Shown here: positions 56,650-64,000 of the stretch, piece by piece
Layout: every line of letters starts with the position of its first letter
Position numbering within the stretch: position 1 is the first letter of the stretch
NCBI GenBank assembly: GCA_003342815.1
Contig: PTEX01000012.1
Location: 4,759,209-4,823,208, forward strand
Direction: 5' to 3'
Length of the DNA: 64,000 bases
Source: Eudromia elegans
Lineage: Eukaryota; Chordata; Aves; Tinamiformes; Tinamidae
Translations under genes and position numbers: made by a program
Notes under the pieces: model-generated
The model's database searches: none
What the model was told of the DNA's origin: nothing
What the model saw: only the letters and a program-made list of their open reading frames with translations

Positions 56650-57295
56650 CAAAACACGCCTTTGATGCCTTTGACTTGATGTGTGGAAACAGAGGTAAAT
56701 GCTGACTTCCTGAGGGTGATCCCTTTCTTTGTATGCTGACTTGTTAAACAGATTTTATCTTATATGCCTGTCATTTCTAACTCTTTTGAGGTAATAAATC
56801 AATATTAAGGTCAAAATGCTGGGTGACAGCTATTTCGTTTTGCTGGAATTTACTCTGCATTCAGAGTAGAACAGTTACAGCCTTGTGAAATACCTGCTGC
56901 ATTTGTGTTAGGCAATAATTTATTGATCAAATCAAATTTGTCTGTTGCTGGTTTACAGTTGCAGTTATGTCACTTTCAGGAAAGATGATCTCCTGTAAGC
57001 AAAGCTTAAGGCAGAAGGGCTAAAGGTCTGTTCCTCTTCAAGCTGTTGCCAATTTTCTTAGGACCCTTAGGGAAATTGCTTAAACACATTTTAGCCATCT
57101 GTAAAATTCAGAGACGTATGAATCTTAATTCACTGATTTTCTTCAAAGTATTGAGGCCCTCAGATTGAAGGACCAATATATTTGACTAATTTTTTGAAAA
57201 CAAATACTAACTGTTATTTATTTGCACTGTGTCGGAGGAAAGAAATCTCCGTCATGATCAAGGTTCTGTTGTGCTGCCGCTGTACGAGCATAGAG
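56650..57295. other. Unique sequence between two CR1 fragments
   Basis: About 650 bases of AT-rich unique DNA. The two CR1 tails on either side differ in sequence, so this is two insertions and not one split copy. Confidence 0.5.
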
Positions 57296-57299
57296 CGAG

Positions 57300-57391
57300 A
57301 TCCCAGAATCCCAGAACTGTTGAGTTTGGAAGGGACCTTTGGAGACCATCTAGTCCAACCCCCCTGTTCCAGCAGGGACACCTAGAGCGTG
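57300..57391 (-). mobile_element. CR1 LINE 3' end fragment, minus orientation (second subfamily)
   Basis: Starts with ATCCCAGAATCCCAGAACTG, then GGAAGGGACCTTTGGAGACC and CATCTAGTCCAACCCCCCTG, then TTCCAGCAGGGACACCTAGAG. These are diagnostic of the CR1 3' end in reverse orientation. It differs from the 56.5-kb copy in sequence and subfamily. The match fades after about 57391, where the insertion was truncated or has decayed. Confidence 0.93.
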
Positions 57392-57399
57392 TGAAATGA

Positions 57400-58540
57400 C
57401 TTTGAAAAACCTTCTCTGAAAGCCTGAAAAACCTTCCAGGTTGGTTGTCATCCTTCTTGAATCCCTTCTCGCATTTAGCCCCCAAGTGCAGGCTGAAGAC
57501 TTGCCTCCGAGAGTAGTTAGCCCTTTGCTTCCCCGCTGCTTACCAGGCTGCCTGTATTGATAGAATAATTAAAGCAAGTCAAGTGCTTCTTCCACTGTGT
57601 GCGCCAGGTAGTTGTGGCCAAGGCAAATTTATCTGTCACAAATTGTGCTGGGTTACTTTGACACATCAGCTCACGGCACAGGCAGAAAGAAGGACGGGGC
57701 TGTCATTTGGTAGGAGACCAGCTGCCGTAACAGACTGGAAGTCGTGCTCTCCAGGAATGAGTATTTTAGCAAGATAAGCTCTCTAGCAGATTTTAAACTC
57801 TAAAATTTGCAACTTGTGACTGTTCTGCTTTATTGGTGAACAGGAGAATATCAGAAGATAGAGGAGAAACAGTGGAGCAGATGTTTGGGGATTTTTTTAA
57901 ATTTACTTTTTTGTGAGGAGGTTGGTTTGTTGTTTTTTTTTCTATGAAAGAGGATTCTATGACTGAGGTTGGTTGCTGTGACACCTGCTCAGGGAAAGCA
58001 GAGAAGACTCCTATACAGGAATCATAGCATATATTTGTATAATCTCAAATTGTTTACTTCTCTTTTCTAGCAGGAGTTTTCTAAGTAACAACTGAAACCT
58101 CATTAGGAGGAAATCAGAATGCATTACTGTTACTTAGTTTTTGCAGAAAAGTCCTTGCTCCCCTCTGTCCTGAGGTACTGGTTAAGGCAGAGCTCTCTGA
58201 GTGTGCTGAGCACTGTCTGTTCTCTACTGCAAAGCAGCGGGTGTTTAGGATTGCCATGGGCATGATAGCTCTTGAAGTTCACCACCTTCCAAAGAAATGA
58301 AAGGCTGGAGGTTCCAGTAGTCAGAGCTTTTTTAGCCTTGATTATTTCTCTCTGTATTTTTAGTCACGTTTGAAGATTTTAGTCTTTACTATGCAGTGAT
58401 TGAAGGGGCAGGGCTGAATGTAAGCGTGTGTTGTATTTGTATGACTGCAGGGCTCTCAAATTCTACATGAATGTCTCAGTGCTGTAGCTAAAAATGCATC
58501 TTGGCCAGTGCTCCAGGCGTGTGCCATGAATGTTTGCAAC
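57400..58540. other. Unique sequence, no gene seen
   Basis: Mixed to AT-rich DNA with no recognised exon or repeat family. Confidence 0.5.
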
Positions 58541-58542
58541 AA

Positions 58543-58575
58543 TTCTGTATGAATTGTTCTGTATGAATTGTTCTG
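58543..58575 (+). repeat. Tandem repeat, period 14, two copies plus
   Basis: TTCTGTATGAATTG occurs twice in tandem (58543-58556 and 58557-58570) and is followed by a partial third copy. A similar TATGAACT word follows. This is a typical small slippage expansion. Confidence 0.9.
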
Positions 58576-58579
58576 CAAT

Positions 58580-59295
58580 TATGTATGAACTCATTCTCAA
58601 AATGAAGTCACTATCTGCACATGGACCTTTTTTTTTAAGAAGCAGTGTTGTTTGCACCCATGGTTAAAGCTAAAGCTGTTTAGATTTTCACCAAAGCACT
58701 TGGAGGTTGTGCTCTAAAGATGTAGTTGACCATCAGTGTGACCCTTCCCCAGGCCTCTCAGATAAAACAGTGGCAATCTTAGCTATGGCTTTGGCAGACT
58801 TCTGGAGAGTATCTCAGTTTTTGAGAGTGACTCCATTTTTGATGTAACAGCCTTTTACAGAAAATATTTACTGAAGTTTCATATAAAAATAATAATGGTC
58901 TCATTTGAAGAAAATTACATGGTTACTCACAACAGAGGAGAAGTATAATTTCCATTAACTGCCAAAATATGGATATTTCAGTCCACACATACATATTTTG
59001 ACAAAACTGGAGCCCTGGGATCACCGTTGAGAAGTTGCAATTAAAAGACATCTGTATCTGTTTAGTGAGAATAATCCAACCTCAGTTTGACAAATATTAA
59101 TTTCCCAAAGTGACTGTAGGAGCATCCAAGTCCACAGTGCTCAGTGTCACTTAACAGAGAGCAGCAGCTAAGTTAAATGGGGAAGTTCTAATAAGTGTCT
59201 CCCCTCAAAAAGAAAGCTTTCAAAAATTATTATGGGAGTTCCTTCATGGCTTTGTATTTAAGGCAACAGTGCAAGTTAGTTTTCAAGTAAGACTG
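58580..59295. other. Unique AT-rich sequence, no gene seen
   Basis: AT-rich DNA without recognised features. Confidence 0.5.
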
Positions 59296-59297
59296 AG

Positions 59298-59318
59298 AAT
59301 CTTACTGAAAGTAAGATT
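59298..59318. repeat. Inverted repeat, 9-bp arms, 3-base loop
   Basis: AATCTTACT, GAA, AGTAAGATT is a perfect small hairpin. It sits within a stretch where AGTAAGA words recur (59286 and 59310). It may be a small palindromic duplication. Confidence 0.8.
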
Positions 59319-59324
59319 GCAAGA

Positions 59325-62300
59325 CGGCAAGCCGGGTGATTTGAAACATTTTTCATCATGTCGTGAGTCCGGGAAAGGGACCCTCCTTGCAGGACACCTC
59401 AGCTCTGTAGGAAAATGCATGCACAGATTAATACTTTGGGCAATGCACTTGCTATGTCAACCTGTTGGTTCTTTCAGGGTGTTCAGTATTTTTGTGAGTT
59501 TTATGTTCCTATGATGCAAATACTCTTGTACAGTTGCATTAGGCTGGTTTCTAGTGAGGATTAAGTTAGGCTATTCGGACAATAAACCCATAAGGGCCAC
59601 TTAAAAGAAAAACAAACAGTAAATTATCATCAAAAAAGAACAGATTGTCTTCCTAAAAAGAAAAACTTGGGAAAAAAAAAAAGGTCTTTAATATGCATTT
59701 AGTATCTTAACCTATGTCCTGCAATTTTCACATGAGCTTTCTCCATCTTTGTATATTCTTGGCACAAATCAAGAAGGGTTTGATTATCTGTTTTGTGTTA
59801 ACTTTTTAGCAGTGGACTCTGATTAGGGAATCAGTTGTATTAACAGGAAATAGACACTTGTATTTCCTTTTTGAATTAAAATGCCTATTTACTATTCTTT
59901 TTGAAATCAGATGCCTATAAGTGATCTATGAAAAAAATAAGACGCTTGCAGCACTCATTTTAATGAGCTGTGCAGATACTGTCTCAAATGATTTATTTGC
60001 TATGCAGCTGTCCCCATCGTTCAGTGACTGATCATTTGACAATAAAGGTTTGTCCTTCACAGGGGATAGAGAGAGATGCATAATGTCTGCCCAGAGAACA
60101 GAAGAATGAATGAAGGAATGCAAACTTATCCTAATTGGGATGAAAGGAGCATCTCTGAGTCTGTGCACTGTGGTACCTTGTGGTAGCTGAGGACACTGAC
60201 AGAATACTGGAAAACTTGAATGTTTCCACGCTCCGAACACTGGGAAAGCTGAAATTGTGATTAAGTCCAGGCTGCGACCTGAGCTGGTCCCGTGTCTGGC
60301 TGACTGTCATTCACCATAGAAATGTCGGTCTTCTTCTGTTACTGCCTCCTATCTTTATCTTCAGTTTACACACATGTATAAAATAAAAATCCGAACACAT
60401 ACATGTGCACACACTTGGATTTTTGTATGTACATTTAAGTCTGTGCAATATTCCTTTATTTAATGCTGCAGTAACATGTGGAAGTCAGATGAGCTCTTGT
60501 AAGCAGGACCATGCTTCCACTAGGGATGGAGGGTCAACTTAATACAGGTTATTTAATATAGATGTATGCTTTGGAAACAATGCTGTCAGTCCTCGGAAAT
60601 AAATAAGTGCATGAAAAGGACAGGAATGGACAGGAAGAGAGACGTTTGGAAGACACTGAAGGAGAATGAATCAATTTGCTGGTGTGTTATTGCTATTCTG
60701 ATCTTGCTTTTTTAATGACTTTCCAGGAAGTAGCTGATACAGTGGGAAATTTATACAGGCATATCACACTAGGCCCATTCACAGTGTACTCATAAAATGC
60801 ATGAATATGATCAGATAGGACCCAAGAATTATGCCATTCAGACAATTTGCTGTATTTTAATGGACGTGCAGATAGGATTAGCGATGTTCAGCTTCATTAC
60901 TGTTTAACACCCTTGAGCTGCTCTAACTAGTGGCAACACCCTCGTCGGCCAGACTACCCGGAGAAACGTGCAGCGATCCTAGTGTTGTCCCTGGCACTTC
61001 TCTGTCTACCTCTAATATTCAAATATTTTAGAAACATTTTAAGGATTTTTAAATAGTGTGGTGGATCCCATGTATTAAATAGGTGTGATAGAATAGAAGT
61101 TTTGTGGTAAGTCCATCTGATAGGACTGTTTCCTCCATCCAACAGAGCTATGATGTCCAAAATACAGATGGTTGTGTGCTTGTATGAGGAACAATAACAG
61201 ACCAGCAGAAGTGAATCCCACAAACTTACTGCCTCTGACAGTGAACAAAAAGGATAACATGAACTGAAATAGTTCTGGGGAGGTTATAATAATTTTGTTC
61301 ATATTTTCACTGTTCAATTTTACTAAAACAATTGCGACCAGTCCTGGCAATAAATCAAATTCTAGCTGCTGGACGCAGTGAAGTGGGTAGATTATAAACT
61401 CTTGGGTTTTCCGAGTAAAAGTTTTGTTGAGACTTTCCTTTGCTTTATACTGAGAAATGCTCATTTTGGTACTGTGGGTTGGGAGGAGAATAGAAAGGGA
61501 TTGAGGAATCCTAAACCAGGGCTTGTGCCTTAAACTGAAACCTCCCAGTGGCAATGTTTTCTTCCAGCCTTGGTTCCGCAGTTCTCTCCAGCGCTGTGGG
61601 AGAGTGACTCCGTGGATCGTTCTGCGTCACGGCAACCGATCTCTGAACGAAACGGTTGCAATCAGGGAGCAGGAGGTGGAAATCAGAACTCTTCACCTGG
61701 CTGTTCGGTGTCAGAGGAAGCTCTAATCCAACGAGTGTCCAGGTGCTGTGCTCTTCAGGAGAAGAGCGGGTAGGATATTCCCTTATGTACCGACTTTTCT
61801 GTTGAAATAACTGTTTCAACTGTTTGAAGTAATTGCATTTAAGATTGCTTAACATTGCAGTCGAAGTGAATGAAGCTTTGTGTAAATTTATGCCAGACCA
61901 GAATGTGACAGACTTTTGGCTTGGAAAGGATGTTGGACCAGAGATACTTTTTGGGATTCAGAGTTTGATTTGGGCAATATAATAAAATCTTAGTATTCTG
62001 TTTAAATACTAAAAATAACTGAGTTTTCACTGTCAAATGCCTAAAAATCATTCAAGCCTAGTAAAATGTAGTATAAAATGTACACTTCACCTGGAAGAGC
62101 ATATGATTTAATAAATAACCTTCTTTCAGTGCCATCAGCTTAAAGGAGGGGGATTTCCCCCTCATCTGGGCTGTCAATGTATCACAGTGTTATTCTGCTT
62201 ACATTGCTCTTCCTGATGATCTCTACTTGTATTTGATCCTCTTACTTAGAGGATCCTTAGAGTACCCCTTTCCTTTTCCCCTTTTCTCCCAACTACACCA

Positions 62301-62630
62301 CTATATTTCAGTGTTTACTCTCAGAAAGGTGTTGCTGAAGCTCTGCAGTTTGGCCTGAGCAGCTGATGATGTTGAATGGGACCTGCACTGGCGTGCCTTG
62401 TACACAGGTACCAAAGGGACTGTCAAGCGTGCCTGTCACCATTATTAGTAAAGGCATGGTAAGCTGGTTAGCCAGCTCAAGTAACTTTTAACTTTAGATT
62501 TCTCTCCATTCTTTAGTTAAATTCACAATTTAATTTGCAATTACATAGATTTACGCATTTAATTCCTAATTATTTTTTGAAAGTACTGCCTCTCTAAATA
62601 CCTAAAGCCTGCAGTCTTTACAGGAGCTGG
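59325..62630. other. AT-rich unique sequence with one long chance frame
   Basis: No known repeats or RNA genes. A minus frame of 159 codons at 61075-61554 is long for AT-rich DNA, but by simple counting a frame of this size is expected about 0.3 times in a window of this size. It has no recognised domain. Confidence 0.45.
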
Positions 62631-62639
62631 TAGTTTCGG

Positions 62640-63100
62640 ATTCATCTGAAACCTGGGCCACGGCACGTGCTTTTTGATGTCCGTGAACTGAATGTAGCTT
62701 TAGTTGGAGGTCTGTCAGCTTCAGAAGGGAAGGAAGCGCTTTCCTCTTCTGCCCCCGGCGCTCTGCTGCCTGCCTGCTCGCAGTGACTGCAACACCGGTG
62801 GTGTGTAATCCGCGTGCCACCCCTCGCCAGGCAGATCCGTGGGCACGGGGAGCGCACCCGTCTGTGGGTACGCACATGCTACATGGGGAGCTGCATGCAG
62901 CCGCTTTGATGAGCCCCACTGCTCTACCCCTGCCCGCTGGGCTGGCACCTCCCGCGCTGCTCCGTGCACTACGCCGCTGCCCGCCCCAGAGCGGGGCTGC
63001 CCTGTCCAGGGCTGGACCAGGGGTGGGGAGGTGGCTCTCACCCCGAACAAGAAGCTGTCACCGGTGTCAGCTAGCGGTCCAGATGAGAGCGCCTCTTTCC
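62640..63100. promoter_or_regulatory. CpG-rich patch
   Basis: Raised GC and frequent CpGs, densest at 62750-63000, within AT-rich flanks. Three overlapping minus frames and two plus frames are composition artefacts. It is the last of the series of isolated CpG-rich patches in the window. Confidence 0.4.
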
Positions 63101-63344
63101 ACCTTCGTCTGTTAAACTGGGCACTGCACAGTTTTTTTTCTCTTGATGACTTAACTCACAGGTAGTATCAAAATGCCAGCTTTGATTTGGGGTTTCGGCA
63201 TATGCCCCTGTTCCCTGGAGAAAACTATGGACAGGGTTTTCACAGACATGCAGGCGGCCTGTTGGCTTGTTTTAATGTTGAGGCATTTCTGATTATTTTT
63301 GTTTGTTTGCTTTCTCACTGATTCTTTCTGGCATTGAGAACTGC

Positions 63345-63385
63345 GCCCTTTTGCTCTTACAGACAGCCAGGTTTATCAGGTGAGT
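63345..63385 (+). other. Possible 17-base microexon with flanking splice sites
   Basis: A pyrimidine-rich tract ending CCCTTTTGCTCTTACAG (to 63362) is followed by 17 bases (63363-63379) and then GTGAGT, a near-perfect donor preceded by CAG. A second AG at 63365-63366 could give a 13-base exon. Microexons of 3 to 27 bases are common in vertebrate neural genes. Motif quality is high for the donor, but no reading frame can be checked without neighbouring exons. Confidence 0.25.
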
Positions 63386-63389
63386 CCTA

Positions 63390-64000
63390 TGAATCCCAAG
63401 CAGGTTATTAAAGGGTTCAGATAGGTCTCTGAGACAAACAGGGAGGAATGCTTAGGTTCCATTTTGAAAACTAAGAACATGGGCAGTCAGAATGAGCCTT
63501 ACGCTTTGGTGCTGTGCATGTCAACAGTCAAAGCGTGCCCATGCACACAGGTGCACACACGAGTGGTCTTTAGGGGCGAGGAGGGCATGCTGCCAACCAG
63601 TCGGTCGTTATGGCCGCAGTTTATGAATGCTTCAATAGGTGCACTAGGTCTAACACGTCTCCCGTGCTGCTGTCAGCGGCCTTGGAAATCACTGCGTTCT
63701 AATCAAGGTTCTTACTGTGGTTGTAGAAGTTAGAAAGAGGTGGCAGAATGCCTGCTATTTTTTTCTGCCTTCTTCTCTTTGGAGGAGTGAAACTTGATGA
63801 CTCTTCTGTCTTATAAGCACTCATATACCAATTCTGATTTAAAAATTTCTCCTTTCTTCCTAATGATGGTTCTGGGACAAGCACATTTCTATCCTATAGG
63901 TCCTCCTGTAAAACACTCTTTGGAAAAATTTACAGGATGGTTGGAGATTGTTAGGTCCACGGTTCTTTTTGCCAGACTTCCAGAATATAACTCTTCTATT
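63390..64000. other. Unique sequence to the window end, no gene seen
   Basis: Mixed DNA with no repeat family or supported exon. Confidence 0.5.

Noticed and set aside
61075-61554. 159-codon minus frame in AT-rich DNA
   Set aside because: Longer than typical, but about 0.3 such frames are expected by chance in 64 kb. No recognised motif.
1-64000. Bacterial features, CRISPR array, phage or provirus
   Set aside because: No clustered direct repeats with spacers, no operon-like frames, no retroviral LTR or gag/pol/env-like frames were seen. CR1 tails and composition show a vertebrate genome.

Overview
This window looks like vertebrate nuclear DNA, almost certainly from a bird. It contains three truncated CR1 LINE 3' ends of the avian/sauropsid type at 10733-11163 (+), 56495-56645 (-) and 57300-57391 (-). 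Other interspersed repeats are very sparse. The rest is AT-rich unique DNA punctuated by short CpG-rich patches, which is typical of a bird macrochromosome. No operon, phage, CRISPR array, rRNA, tRNA or provirus was seen.

No complete protein-coding gene is visible. Long open frames exist, but they are mostly chance frames in GC-rich patches and match no family I recognise. The window is best read as intergenic DNA or part of a very long intron. The best exon candidate is at 48514-48916 (+): a good 3' splice site, about 330 bases of UTR-like sequence, an ATG in good Kozak context, 24 codons, then a phase-0 GT donor. Weaker coding-looking islands lie at 33043-33250 (-), 17106-17267 (-, with an open frame on the other strand too), 20567-20941 (+) and 55412-55717 (+). 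A possible microexon is at 63363-63379 (+). Juxtaposed acceptor/donor sites resembling recursive-splice sites occur at about 38125 and, more weakly, 6605, 9005 and 26549, all on the + strand. Together these would fit an intron of a long gene transcribed on the + strand, but only RNA data could show this.

Layout: 0.58-0.88, 1.38-1.69 and 5.11-5.42 kb are CpG-rich patches. A 69-bp inverted-repeat unit lies at 3.67 kb. A pyrimidine-rich strand runs at 5.94-6.37 kb. A 260-base assembly gap at 6973-7232 is followed by a (TTCC)n microsatellite. A CR1 lies at 10.7-11.2 kb. An AT-rich, complex segment at 12.43-12.80 kb looks like a regulatory element. A 26-bp perfect palindrome sits at 15.72 kb. The densest CpG islands are at 19.08-19.52 and 52.39-52.69 kb. 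A purine-rich strand covers 20.06-20.48 kb. Element-like segments lie at 32.93-33.64, 36.09-36.35 and 40.17-40.40 kb. Two CR1 tails lie at 56.5-57.4 kb, and a last CpG-rich patch at 62.64-63.10 kb.

The most unusual observations are the 26-bp perfect palindrome with paired GATA and forkhead-like half sites (15721-15746), the 14-bp-arm inverted repeat at 3671-3739, the recurrent isolated CpG-rich patches, and the candidate exons. All functional readings are inference. The sequence alone does not reveal a new biological system here.
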